From the NCBI GenBank assembly GCA_039621445.1, contig CP154954.1:58486701-58550700 (forward strand): a DNA stretch of 64,000 nt. The letters run 5' to 3'. The translations under genes were made by a program, and so were the position numbers. The notes below the pieces were generated by a model. The model was not told the DNA's origin. It made no database searches and saw only the letters and a program-made list of their open reading frames with translations. Position 1 is the stretch's first letter. Every line of letters begins with the position of its first letter. Source of the stretch: Euglena gracilis. Lineage: Eukaryota; Euglenida; Euglenophyceae; Euglenales. Below are positions 53,565-64,000 of the stretch, one piece after another.

Positions 53565-56266
53565 TTTTTGTTTGTGTTTTCGATCCGCATCAATTGTAGA
53601 AAACATTTTTCCTCTCTTCCAAAAAGAAAGGCTTGAAAGTAAGCCTCTGAAAATATATATCGTCCAAGCAACCCTCCAACGAACCAATTGACCAACCAAT
53701 GCAGTCCAGTGCACCCACGTGTATTCTTTTCAGTGAGTAATAGAAACAGTTGCAAATATTTCATAATTAAGTAATTAAGTGTGTGTGTGCGTGTGTGTGT
53801 GCGTGCGTGCGTGCGTGCGTGCGCGCGTACGTGCGTACGTGCGCGCGTGCGTGCGTGCGTGCGCGCGTGCGTGCGTGCGTGCGTGCTTGTGCGCGCGCGC
53901 GAGCAGGGGTGGTGCCGATGGGTCAATACATGATTTCATATTAATGTGATTGCATGCACAACAAAGAAAAAGCAACAGCATTTTATTTTTTCAATTTTTG
54001 CCATGAACGCTCTGGGCTATGGCCAGAGGGTTTTGCAAGGTTGGTGACTGGGGGGGTGGGCTGCACCACCTGCTTCACCGGGTTCTGCCAAGTTGGTGCC
54101 TCCGTGAAAGAGGGTTTTTTCTTCTTTTTTCGGCGCTGAGCACCAAAAATAATTAGATTTTTTAATATTTATTTCCAACCCCAAATTGACCCTCCAACAG
54201 CGAGTCCCCCGAGCCCCCCCCCCCCACCCCCACCCCTGAGAGTCTGGGTGGGCATGGGCCAACCATCCAGATCCTCCAAAAAGAAGTTTCGTTTGGGACT
54301 GGGTATCCCCTCCGCCAGGGAGACATCGGCGTCCAGCTGCCCCTCCTGGCCTCTGCCTGCCCGGGCTGGATCTGCTACGCCGAGAAGACGCACCCCGACC
54401 CAGGCTGCGTTGGATGGATTGTGGTGACGGGCGGCGGTTTTTGGTTCCGTTGGTGGGTTTGCGCCCCGCGGCACCATTCACGTGTAATATGTGTTCACCC
54501 CCTGGGGGTTCCCAAAGAGTCATCCGTGTCTCTGAACCCACCCCCCCCCCGGATTCAAGGCTGGATGGAAATTTCTGCTGGACCCCCACCCCTAGGTGTG
54601 CCATAAGTGAGTTTGGCCTGGCCTTCAGCTGGGACGGACAATTATTCGAGGTTATTTTTGGTCCATTTTGGGTCAGTTTTTGGTGGGCGGAAGGGTGGGT
54701 GGGTGGGTGGGTTGACTCCCTGGGGGGGGGGTCTGTGGGTGGGTGGGTTCTCCAAAAGTGGGTTGGTGGGTTTCGGCCCAGGTAAGAGTGCCCACCTTTC
54801 CATGTCCAACGATCGTGATCGTGTCACCACCCTTCCATGTCAACGACCGCCCCCCCCCCTGTCGGAGGACACCTTTTCGGAGATGTGGCCAGATTTTTGG
54901 CCCGGCACAAAGCAAAGCGCCGGGCCGAAAGTTTTTGTGCCCAAAATCACCCAAAAATTTAGCCAAAATGCAATCTTAGCGCTTTTTTGACAAAAAATTG
55001 TCCAAATTACCGAAAAATTGACGAATGAAAATTTGAAAATTTGAAAATTTTCGAAAATTGACCTTTTTGGGGGGGAGTGCCTGCCGACTTTTTTTTGACC
55101 CCTGACTCCCCCCCCCCCGGTCAGAGGACAGAGGTGAGGTCACCGGTTGTGGACGCAGTGGGGGAAAGCGTATCTATGCCCCACCCCGGGCAACCCACCG
55201 AAGGCCTGCCCGGAGCTCATCCCGCTCATCTCCACCGCCAAGTCCCCCCAGGCGGTGCTCGGGTCCGTCGTGAAGCGGTACTTCGCCAAGGGGTGGGGCC
55301 TGGGCGTGGGGGACATCTACCACCTGTCGGTGTACACCTGCTTCGACAAGAAGCTGGAGGTGTGCGCCGCCACGCCAGCCCGGTGCAAACCCATCCCAGC
55401 TTTGGTACGGGCCGCTCCACAAGTACATACCAATTGCAGCCAAATATTTCTCTCAAACCAACAGAAATCGCGTGTGCCATTTTTTTCATATATATATACC
55501 ATATATATTCATATATATATATACCATATATATTCATATATATTCATATATATATACATATACCAGGTCGACGTCCTACCGTGGAATATGGGGGGGGCAG
55601 AACCATGTGTCCTTTTGAGCAGTTAGGCTGTATCACAATACTCAGTGTCATGCTTTTTCCCTGTACCATTTCGGTCAGAGGTGCCCTCTTTCGGCCAGGC
55701 AGCCCGGGACGATTTCAAAGTGGACGGGGTCCGGGAGACTGACTGCGTGGTGTCGTCCTCCGAGATCCTGGAGATCCTGATCAAGGAGCACCTGGATTGG
55801 GACTCCATCCCTCTGGGCGACGTGGACGACGAGTCCAAGGTGTATTTGAGCAACGAGGTGTGCCTTCGCATTCCAATGCATGCGCGCGTGTTGTCACACA
55901 AGCACCTTGATGCATCATGTGATTGCAGTTCTTGTGGTTTTGTGTTTGCTTCTGTGGAGATTGAGAGGTTACATAACAAAAGAAAGAAAAGGAAAAAAAC
56001 TGTTTCTCTGTCCATATATTTATTACTGATCGTCGTCAGTGAATATCCCTGGCCTCCCTGACCTCCCTGACCTCCGTCAGATGGTGCATTGGGATGCCGA
56101 CAGTGAGTTCGAGTCCTCGGGCGGGTACCTGGAGTTTGTGATGCGCTACGCCGCGAAGGAGCTGTTCGGGGTGACGGTGGAGGGTCCCCTGCAGTACAAG
56201 CAGCGGCGCAACCCAAACTGGCAAGAAGTCACCTTAGAGGTGGATGGCAAGCCGGTGTGTATCCCT

Positions 56267-56307
<41 letters not shown>

Positions 56308-56315
56308 TGTGTCTG

Positions 56316-56353
<38 letters not shown>

Positions 56354-58468
56354 TGTGTCTGTGTCTGTTTCTGTGTGTGTGTGTGTGTGTTGCATTGTGT
56401 CGTGTCGTGCTGTGCTGTGCTGTGGTGGGTGGGTGGGTGGGTGTGTTTAGGTTGTATTGTGATGTGTGTGTATGTGCGTACATAAATGCATGTGTGCTTT
56501 GTGTGGGTGAGCGGATTGGTGGATGGGTTGTTGATTGTATGCTTGTATGCTTGTATGCTTGTACATAGGTGTGGAGTCTTCATGCATAGTGGAGTCTTCT
56601 TGCATCTATTAAAAATTATTTATTATTATTGTTTTTTAGATTATTTTTGTTCAAGGATGCACCCAAATGAGCATTCTGGATTTCAAGTTCACGGATTTAC
56701 GGAAAGAATTTCCTTGTGGATAGGAGGAAAGCTCATACGAACCCAAGCAGCAGCACATATCATTCAGGTGCTGGTCTTCGCCATTGCGTACGGCTTCCAG
56801 CAGATCCAGAACATCACCCGCCTGATTGGCGGCAAGACAAAGAGTAAGTGCCCGTACCAATTCGTGGAGGTGTGTGTTTGAACAAATATTTGTTTGAGCA
56901 TTCTCCCCCATTTTTTTGAGAAATATTTATCCAAATGACCCAACACTTGACAAGTTTAATTTGATGAGATATTGTTGTGTTTTATACCTAATTTCCTCCA
57001 CGAGCGTTGGGTGTTCTGCCCTTCGTGGCACATTGCTACAGCACTCTGCCATCATTCCTGTCTGACCCAGACCACCCACCAGAGTTCAACATAGGGCAGG
57101 TGATGGGGTCAGTCCCCTCCCCCCTCCAGTCCAGGAAACACCACTGCTTTTTTCCGAAATATGGCCTTTTTCCCGCCATATTTCCTGCGGTTTCTTGCTT
57201 TATGTGCCGGGACAGGATTTTTTTGGTTGATTACGGACCGCCCAGTACATCGAACCCTGGCCCCAACTTCATAACCACGACTGGAGAGTGCCAGTCAATT
57301 TCCGCCCCCCCCCCACCAGCCTCCCCCAGCTCCCCCTCCAAGCACGCGTGACACAGGTGATGGCATGCCCAAGCGGGTGTCTCAACGGCGGCGGGCAGAT
57401 CAAGGCGGCTGCCCAGCGGGAGGAGGAGAGCAACCGCGACCTCCTGCGGCGCGTCACCGACCGCCACCATTTTTTAGTGTGTGCCTCCTGAGGGATGACG
57501 GGCTCTTTTTTTTGGCTCTGTACCCCCCCCCCCCGCGCAGGAGGTCAGCCAGGAGTGGCCAAAAGTCGCCCACCAGGCGAAGGCACAAAAAAATTTGGTT
57601 TTTGGTTTTCGTGGTCGAAAATACACTCATTTCATGCCACTTTGCCCCCGTGGCCAGTGACCGAACCCCCCTCTCCTTGAGGTGCCAGGGTGATTGACAA
57701 TATTTTTTTCGGCTGGGGCCGCCCCCCCCCCCCCGGGGGGGGGGGGGTTGATAAAAGCAATGGTGCGTCACGGACCTCTACCGGACGCATCTCACGGAGT
57801 TGCGGGCGGCAGACGACAGCCCACCTCCCGTGCTGGACCTGCGGACCCCACCAGGGCCATCGCCACCGCCGTCGAAGGAGCAGCCACCGGAGGAAGCAGC
57901 GAGCAAGAGGCCTATGGCAGGCCAGGCAGTACCTCCGACATGAGTACCGTGCATGCCGCTATATGCACGTGTGTGCGCGCACGTGCATGTGTGCATGCGT
58001 GTGTGTGTGCATGTTCTGTGTGTGTTCAGTGTGGTTTGTAGGTGGGTAGTTTGTGCCTGTTGGTGTGGGTGTTGGTGCATGTGAGCACATGTGTGCGTTG
58101 ATTTTTCTGCCAAGTGTTTCTGCCAGTCGATTTTGGGTGGGTTTTGGGTGGGTCGACCGCCCAGGGGGGGGGGGGGGTTGTGTGTTGGTGGGTTTTCAAA
58201 AAAGTGGGTGGGTGGTTAAGTGGGTAGGTGGGTGGGTTTGGGCCCTCGACAAAGTGCCCCCCCCCCGGGAGGTCACCAAGTGAATCCTCGGTCAGGATGT
58301 CTGTACGGCCCCCACGCCGCGCCCAGCGTGGACGAAGTGTACCGCCACTTCCTCGGGGCCGACGTGTACAGCGCCGCCGCCCGTGCCCTCCTCCACACGC
58401 AGTACCACCCCGTCCACCACACCCTGACCACGCAGGGCTTCGTCTCCCCCGCCGTCAACAACTGGTGA
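51690..58468 (+). CDS. NAR1: NAR1/NARF family iron-only-hydrogenase-like protein (cytosolic Fe-S assembly)
   Basis: Exons: 51690-51733 (3' end approximate), 53368-53458, 54319-54397, 55214-55359, 55699-55839, 56081-56254, 56768-56869, 57357-57458, 57773-~57930, ~58296-58468. Family landmarks in order: [171 protein letters not shown]; final ...VNNW then TGA. The cysteines in ACPGW, YTC and the ACPSGC loop match H-cluster-type ligands. NAR1 carries two Fe4S4 clusters and passes clusters on in the cytosolic iron-sulfur pathway. The N-terminal ferredoxin-like CxxC exons were not found, so the 5' part is incomplete. 54397/55214 is a nonconventional intron; most others start GTGTG. Confidence 0.93.
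52130..52151 (+). CDS. Possible small NAR1 exon between 51.7 and 53.4 kb
   Basis: After CTGGAGAA at 52122-52129 the frame reads FGECSQI (then AQR if longer), which would fit the FGLS-like segment expected after SLAA in NAR1. Evidence is only a short similarity and a compatible CTG-N5 acceptor. The rest of 51.74-53.37 kb shows G/C runs and no other supported exon. Confidence 0.2.
53540..53562. repeat. (GT)n microsatellite
   Basis: Short GT run in the NAR1 intron after the 53458 donor. Confidence 0.85.
53779..53902. repeat. GTGC/GTGT compound repeat
   Basis: GTGCGTGC and GCGCGTGC words; NAR1 intron. Confidence 0.9.
56266..56395. repeat. (GT)n with GTCT variants
   Basis: Begins twelve bases after the exon end at 56254. 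The intron 5' end GTGTGT is practically the start of the repeat. Confidence 0.95.
57462..57767 (+). mobile_element. Introner-like element forming a NAR1 intron
   Basis: Termini CGCCACCATTTT and ATGGTGCG are inverted; flanks TCACCGAC (57454-57461) and TCACGGAC (57768-57775) match 7 of 8. Applying the N3/N5 rule (intron 57459-57772) joins LLRRVT to DLYRTHL in frame. No GT-AG pair gives this join. Confidence 0.75.
57773..58468 (+). CDS. NAR1: NAR1 C-terminal exons with Pro-rich insert and terminal Trp
   Basis: The first exon continues [14 protein letters not shown] and then runs into a low-complexity Pro/Ser/Glu segment (about 35 residues, [20 protein letters not shown]) not usual in the family. 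The last exon encodes [33 protein letters not shown] and ends NNW-TGA (stop 58466-58468). The junction between the two exons (57.93/58.30 kb) is unresolved: several CAG-type 5' ends compete, and the acceptor may be AG at 58295 or CTG-N5 at 58308. Microsatellite (GTGC/GT) fills the intron. Confidence 0.8.
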
Positions 58469-59721
58469 CGGTCCTCTTGAGGCTTCGGTTTCTGTTTCGC
58501 TCCTCTTGAAATGAATTCACACCCTGTTCATCTCCTGTCAAGATGTAGAAAATTTTGAAAGTTTTTTTTGTTTTAAGGTATTTTAATTTCTGCAGACCAG
58601 ATAATAATTCTTCTTCAGCCAGGCGCCGAAAAAAATAGCCAAAACCACAACTTGATTGGGATTTTTTTGTTGCTGTTGGTGTTTCTGCTGCTGCTGTTGG
58701 TAGTGATGGTGGTGGTGTTGCTGTTGGTATTGATGCTGGTCTTTTGTGTTTCCATTGCTGTTGGTGTTGTTTGTTTGCCCCCCCTTTTCAATTTGCCTGA
58801 GAATCAAACAAAGAAAAGATTAATTTGGGCGGGGACACAGTTGGCTTGGGCCGGGGCGGGGTTCAGATGGCAGCCAGATCGCAGGATGAAGAAGGAAGCC
58901 TCCGGTGGTGGTTTCACGGCCAGCGGCTGGACTTCGTCCCCTGGACCATGGCCCCTGGACCATGCCGCACACTCTTGCCCTCTCTCCTCCCCTCTCGGCT
59001 CCATCCTCCCTCTGCTTTGACTCCCCCACCCCAAACTGGCCCCATCCTGCTGTGCTAACCCTGACCCTGGATATATGGTTGTCCAATATGTACAAACGTT
59101 GGCACCCAGAATCTCAGTGTCCACCTCCAAAATAGCTTCCCAACATCAAATCTTCAGCTTCAAATCACAGTAATGATTCCCAGATTGCAGATCTTGATCA
59201 GACCTTGACCCATCTCTAGTTGGGAAACACCCAAAGTGACAGCCACCCAAATGGTAAACTAGGTCCGTACCAAACGTTGGCACCAGAAATTCAGGTAGCC
59301 AACTGGCACTGAGCATGCAGAGTGGCGGTCTTTGCGCTTCAGTGCAACAGGACCGCTCTTCTGTCAATCACAAGACATCAAGGCCAGTTCCTGGAACAGT
59401 CAAATTCGGTGGGCCACGGAGCACTAAATTATCAGGAATAATAAGAGGGGAACACCTCTTATCAATTTGTCATTTCCTTTACATGGATGTCACGAAACTG
59501 CAATACGAACTGGCGTCCCCCCCTCATGCTTGCCCCAATTTCGGGTCTCAGGTCAAGTTCAGGTGCTGCCCGAGCAATCCTAAGGGTTCACCTGGTTGTG
59601 TTTGTGAGCAGCACATTGATCCAGCTCGCCCAGTGTACCTTTGAACTTCTTTTTTTTTTAGAGGAAACTCAGCAACTTCAGCGTTTCATTTCACACAGTT
59701 CTCTGTGTTCATTTTATGAAT

Positions 59722-60036
59722 ATCACACACACAACACACACCACACAACACAACAGAACACACACACACTACCACAACACACACAGCACACAGCACACAA
59801 CACACACAACACAAACCACACACACATACACAACGCACACAACACACACACACACACACACATACACAACACACACACACACAACACACACACACAACAT
59901 ACAACTTGCAACGCACAACACACACACACACACCACACAGCACACAACACACAACAACACACAACACACAACACACAACACACGCAACACAACACACACA
60001 ACACACACACACACACACACACAACGCACACAACCC
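59722..60036. repeat. CA-rich microsatellite before the 60041 exon
   Basis: CACACA, CAACACA and ACCACA units. 58469-59721 holds no supported gene: a GTTGCTG-type run at 58.67-58.76 kb and otherwise unremarkable sequence. Confidence 0.9.
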
Positions 60037-60040
60037 TCAG

Positions 60041-60147
60041 CCCGGATGGCGGAACTAATGGACCTCCTGGCAGAGGACGAGGACCTCTCCGCGGTCCACG
60101 ACGAGGTGGCGCTCCACGTCGGGGCGGAGGCGCAGGGGCAGGGCAAG
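60041..60147 (+). CDS. Candidate exon of an unrecognised protein
   Basis: Acceptor CCTCAG| then CGG ATG GCG; donor AAG|GTGGTG. The open frame reads MAELMDLLAEDEDLSAVHDE then VALHVGAEAQGQGK: acidic, helical, GC-rich third positions like the certain exons. It follows a 300-bp CA-rich microsatellite. It may be the first coding exon of a gene downstream of NAR1 (ATG at 60046). No family recognised. Confidence 0.45.
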
Positions 60148-60348
60148 GTGGTGGTCACCAGCCGGCGATGGGTGTGGCTGCCGGGCCATGGATTGGCTTC
60201 CCCCTGCGTGAACTCCCGGGGTGGCAACCCCTTGGCATTGAGGTGGGTGGGAGGGGGTTCCGACCACCCCCACCCCCAACCCCGGGGGAGTCAAGGTGGG
60301 AGAGTTTGGACCCTCCTCACCCCCTCCTTGGATGGTTGCAAAAACAGT

Positions 60349-60634
60349 GGGGATGCCTAAAAAGCGGTGCGGCACCGCTAGGGCACCGCTTGACACCGCT
60401 TGGCCGGGAACCTTTGGCCAGGTGATTCCTTTGTGGGAATCATATGAAGTCACGTCTGACAAAATTATTTGATCAACCCGCTTAATCACGCTTAAAAAAA
60501 TGTAACGTATGACAACTTATCGTGCACACCATCAGGAACATATTGCAACGACCTCCCCTAAAAAAAGCAAAGTTTGTCGTCAAGCGGTGTCAAGCAGTGC
60601 CCCAGCGGTGCCGCACCGCTTTTTAGGCATCCCC
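60349..60634. mobile_element. Inverted-repeat element with ~50-bp ends
   Basis: GGGGATGCCTAAAAAGCGG at the left, its complement at 60616-60634; the repeats continue through GTGCGGCACCGCT and GGTGTCAAGCGG-type words. No clear target duplication. The interior, about 170 bp, is AT-richer and non-coding. Confidence 0.7.
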
Positions 60635-61904
60635 AATGAAAACAACCTTCCAGTGCTGCGTGCCAGGAACTGCCATAAAAAAACCGTCTTGAATCTCCCA
60701 ATGTCAAGCTCCGTGTGCCCCCCAGGGCTGCCCATACATCCCGGGGAGGAGGGTTGAGATTCGGTGGCGGGGTTTGGGCATTTGGGTTTTGGGCCACCAG
60801 TGGCCCAACCTCAGGCCAGCAAGTTGTGTGTGGGCTTCGGGCGCTGTTGGGTTTTGCCGGATCGATCCCCCACATCCGCCCACTCCCTGACGCCGATGGG
60901 TTGATGGGTGTGCGGGGGTTTTTCATCCACTGAAACAAAGGTGGCGGGGGGGCTGGGTCGGGCGATGGGGCCGGTCCCGAGTGAATCGATGGGTCGGACG
61001 CCCGCGGCCCCGACGGGGAGCCGCGGCCGCCGTTCAGCGTCCCCTTCGACGACATGATCATGGCCGGGCCCTGCGGCCTCCGTCGCAGAGCCATGAATTA
61101 AGAATGCCCGTTGTCGCTTTTGATTTCCCTCAGGAACCCTTTGGGCCAGGGTTGGGTGGGAAGTGTGTAGGCACTGTGGGTGGGTTGACCATCCCCCTGC
61201 CCAAGCTTTCCCATAGCCTGTCCATTTACACAGCGAGGATTGTTCAAGTTTTGGGCGTCCAATGTATCACCTGCCATGCCAAGCTGCTGAGTCATGTGTT
61301 CTTTCGGAATGGTGTTGTTGGTATTGCTGGTGTCAGTGTTTGGTGTTATATTTCGGAGCGAAGGGTTACCTCCACCGCTGGAAATTTTCGGGGTCCGGGC
61401 CAGGCTTCTTTTTAAGGAAGTTTGCACCCCGGGGGGGGGGGCAAATATAACCTCCCAAATGAAGTAGGTAGGACCCCTCGGGGCCCTACTTCGGGATACA
61501 ACACCCCTCTGACAACTCCAAAGAAGGACTGGATCCGGATTGTATTGGGAGAGACCATCATGAACTTTTTGGCTTCGCAGAGATATGTACCAAAAATGTT
61601 TGGACAATACCCCAGCATCATAAAATACGCAATTTGTATTTAATTAAAAGTGGGGTGAAAATGAATTTTTTATGTGCTGTCAGTGCCCAGCGCCAGAAGA
61701 AAAAAAAATGGAACCTGCTCCAAACCCCCAAAAAATTTTTCGAGCTCTAAGCCCCCCCCTGAACATGAATATTCACCCCCCGGGGTGGGGGGTGAACATA
61801 GCCCCCAAAAAGTAATACCCTGCAGAGGGGTTAACTTAAAAAAAGACTTCTTCCAAATGCGGTTTTGCACGACGTCAACGAACCCCCCCCCCCTGCCCCC
61901 GCAG

Positions 61905-61997
61905 CGGTCCGCATGCTCTCCAACAGGCCGGGGCACGGAGCCGCATGCCGTTGCCCGGGACGGGGAAGCCTTCCCCGCCCCGTGCATCTACATCCAG
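61905..61997 (+). CDS. Candidate exon of an unrecognised protein
   Basis: Acceptor CCCCGCAG|, donor ATCCAG|GTGGGC, phase 0 at both ends. The frame ends TEPHAVARDGEAFPAPCIYI-Q. Composition resembles real exons, and its phase 0 end matches the 62940 exon. Function unknown; the first third is less convincing. Confidence 0.4.
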
Positions 61998-62939
61998 GTG
62001 GGCCCCCTGCCAGCCTGCATCGGTTGGTCCATTCCAGCTCGGCCAAAAATGGACGGTTTGGCGTGCGGTACAGTTGGAGGGCGTTTCCCTTGAGCACAGG
62101 GGACGGACAATGATCTTGTTTACTTTTTTGAAAATAAAGCAAGGTGCTGTTTCTCAGGGCCATAGTATCGCTTAGTCACTGGCCGACCGCCCCCCCCCCC
62201 CCCCCCCGAGGGTTAGTTGCTGGTTTTTCAGACATACTGGCTGTTTTGATTATTGACGCGCTTTGTGCCGAAATAGTTATTTCTTTTTTCTGTTGACCCC
62301 AGAATTCCCACAAACTGCCCCCCCCCCCCCAGGAGGTGGGGGTGGGTAGGGGGGGGGAGAAAATTGCACCATGCAATTTTTGCAATTTTGTGCAATTTTC
62401 GATTTTTCCTGAAATGTGCAATGAAATGAAATGTGAATGAAATGTGAATTTTTTTTGCAATTTTCTGCAATTAATTGCACATGGCCCAGGATATTTTGTT
62501 TTGGAAAATGTCAGTTTTTGATGCAATTGAGAACTGACCGTTTTTTTTTTTGCTGGGAAACTGATGTGCGCAGTGAAAATTTCCGTTCAAAGGTTGTTTA
62601 TTGTTGGCTTACCCAATGTGCATTGAAGGTCGCTTTGTCTGACCGCGGCGGACTGCTGTCCAACAGGCTTCACCTTTTTTGCTGGGCCGCGCTGTGATTC
62701 TGGATGTTTTTGACAAAGGAACAAGATGATTTTCCAAGTAGGTGCATGTGTGCATGCTCGTAACAAGGGATCCAATGTAATTTTGTGCAATTTTGTGCAT
62801 TTTTTTGCACTGCAATTTTCGACCCCCCCCCGATGCGCAGTTCCCCCCCCCCCGGGGTGGGGGTGGGGGTGGGTGGGTGCCGACCCCCCCCCCCAGTTTC
62901 TGGATAAGCCTCTGACCCCATCCCTCCCACATCACACAG

Positions 62940-62998
62940 GTGGACACCGGCCGCGAGGTGGAGGCCACCCCGGCTGAGGCTGCCGCCATCGCCGCCAG
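62940..62998 (+). CDS. Candidate exon (VDTGREVEATPAEAAAIAAR)
   Basis: Acceptor CACACAG|GTG. The frame encodes VDTGREVEATPAEAAAIAAR. The pattern REV-x-E/T-x-x-EA-x-x-x-A is reminiscent of the segment after the NKxD motif of Ras/Rab-type small GTPases, but NKxD itself is not visible here, so this is only a suggestion. The 3' end may be CAG-type nonconventional (62992) or a GC donor (62998). Confidence 0.4.
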
Positions 62999-63349
62999 GC
63001 AAGACACCGGACGCAGAGTTTGGCACAAAGGGGGCAGTCCCATGGAGTGGGCCAATCCAGAAACCTCCCATGTCACTTTCTTCAATTTGTCGGGAGTTTC
63101 CCCAGTTGGCAAAACCAGAAAAACGAAAGCCAGCTGGTTTTTGCGGGGAAAAAAATTATCAGCTGCATTCCACCCCCCTCCCCCCGCTGAATTTTGAACT
63201 AAAATTGTCGGCATAGAAATATTGGGACAGATGGAGGGTGTGGGCTCCCCTTGATCAGGAGGGGCGGTCCAGACCACATGTGTTAGGGAAAAAAGTTTGA
63301 ACTGACGCTTCTGGTTGTTGGACCCAGGGCCCCGTCAAGATCAGGCAAG

Positions 63350-63945
63350 GACAGCCACCGGATCCCACCAGACCCTACTGGATCCCACTAGATCCCACCG
63401 GGGATTTCTTGACCGTTTGGTTTGTGGGTTCCCACCGGATCCCACTGCATCCCACCGCATCCCACCGCAGATTTTTTTCCGTGCCCAGATTTTGCTTTTG
63501 GATTTATGCCCCACGTCCCGGATCTTGGCCAGGCACATTTCTTGGTCGGTCAAAGGAAACACAAATCCAGTTTTGGGTGACATCAATGAAGGTTTATCAG
63601 GACACTGGAGTCACAGTTCCCCACCCCCGCCGGTGGGAAAAACACGTGCAACAAGGTGATTTGGACCGGATATTCTTTCTACACCATGCAGCAGGTGGAG
63701 AGCATAACCATGGCCCCCAGGTCAGGGTCTTGGCCTCTTTTTCGTCCCACATGAGTCATCTTTTTTGGCTCTGTTAATTGTACGTCCCTCTTTGCAGCAT
63801 GAGACTTTGGGTGTGGTTCGGGACGCGGGGGGGGGGGGATGCGGGGGGGGACAGGGGGACGCGGTTGCCCCCCCCCCCCAAGGCAACCCACCAGATCCCA
63901 CCGGATCCCACCAGATCACACTGGACCCCACCGGAGACCAAAAAG
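63350..63945. repeat. GATCCCACC(G/A) decamer clusters
   Basis: Blocks of GGATCCCACC/AGATCCCACC/GCATCCCACC at 63358-63402, 63432-63470 and 63890-63932. No exon recognised in 63.0-64.0 kb. Confidence 0.8.
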
Positions 63946-64000
63946 GGAATGACTGTCTTTGCCTGGCCAAGATCCAAAACTCCCTCTTTGGAGCCAGAAA

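Noticed and set aside
58875-59020. Plus-strand frame starting MAARSQDEEGSLRWWF
   Set aside because: Preceded by an AG but with no continuation, followed by simple CCTCT-rich sequence; insufficient support for an exon.
60975-61095. GC-rich segment readable as FSVPFDDMIMAGPCG (plus) or GPAMIMSSKGTLNGG (minus)
   Set aside because: Both strands give natural-looking peptides; only the minus has a clean AG and neither has a matching second splice site, so no strand or gene can be assigned.

Overview
This window is nuclear DNA from a unicellular eukaryote, most likely a euglenozoan (euglenid or diplonemid). The main evidence is the splicing. Many coding junctions follow conventional GT-AG rules, but others follow the euglenozoan 'nonconventional' pattern, in which the intron reads N3-CAG...CTG-N5 and its two ends can pair as a stem. 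Applying that rule to junctions with no usable AG (for example 16087/15236 and 20839/20512) restores conserved protein motifs exactly and in frame. Exons are short (36-213 nt) and GC-rich. They sit among introns full of G/C homopolymer runs, foldback elements and microsatellites. There are no operons, ribosome binding sites, tRNA or rRNA genes or CRISPR arrays.

Layout. Minus strand, 33.1 kb down to 0.66 kb: a fucosyltransferase-like (GT23/NodZ/FUT8-type) gene of at least ten exons. Its exon at 26.9 kb (Rossmann motif HVRGTDK) joins in phase to the exon at 4.78 kb across a 22-kb intron. Inside that intron, on the same strand, lies a complete 18-exon gene (25.8 to 11.4 kb) for a carnosine-synthase-like ATP-grasp ligase of about 517 residues. 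Minus strand, 42.3 to 36.0 kb: a gene for an FHA-domain protein with a basic/proline-rich N-terminal part. 42.9-51.5 kb: a roughly 162-bp AT/GC-alternating satellite with a higher-order structure. Plus strand, 51.7-58.5 kb: a NAR1/NARF (iron-only hydrogenase-like, cytosolic Fe-S assembly) gene, ending in a C-terminal Trp. 60-63 kb: a few candidate plus-strand exons of unrecognised gene(s).

Most striking signal. A family of short (about 230-370 bp) non-autonomous inverted-repeat elements recurs across the window, bounded by CAGG(C/G)...(G/C)CCTG-type termini and flanked by 8-bp target-site duplications. Three of them (21459-21732, 27050-27407, 57462-57767) coincide exactly with introns that interrupt conserved coding sequence. 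Because the nonconventional splice rule cuts 3 nt before CAG and 5 nt after CTG, and 3+5=8, excision removes the element plus exactly one copy of the 8-bp duplication and restores the pre-insertion exon. Other copies with perfect 8-bp duplications sit harmlessly inside introns. The window therefore looks like a snapshot of transposon-driven intron gain (introners) for nonconventional introns.

All exon models come from reading the sequence by eye. Exact junctions of a few exons (first FUT exon, 5' part of NAR1, FHA exon at 37.5 kb) remain uncertain.
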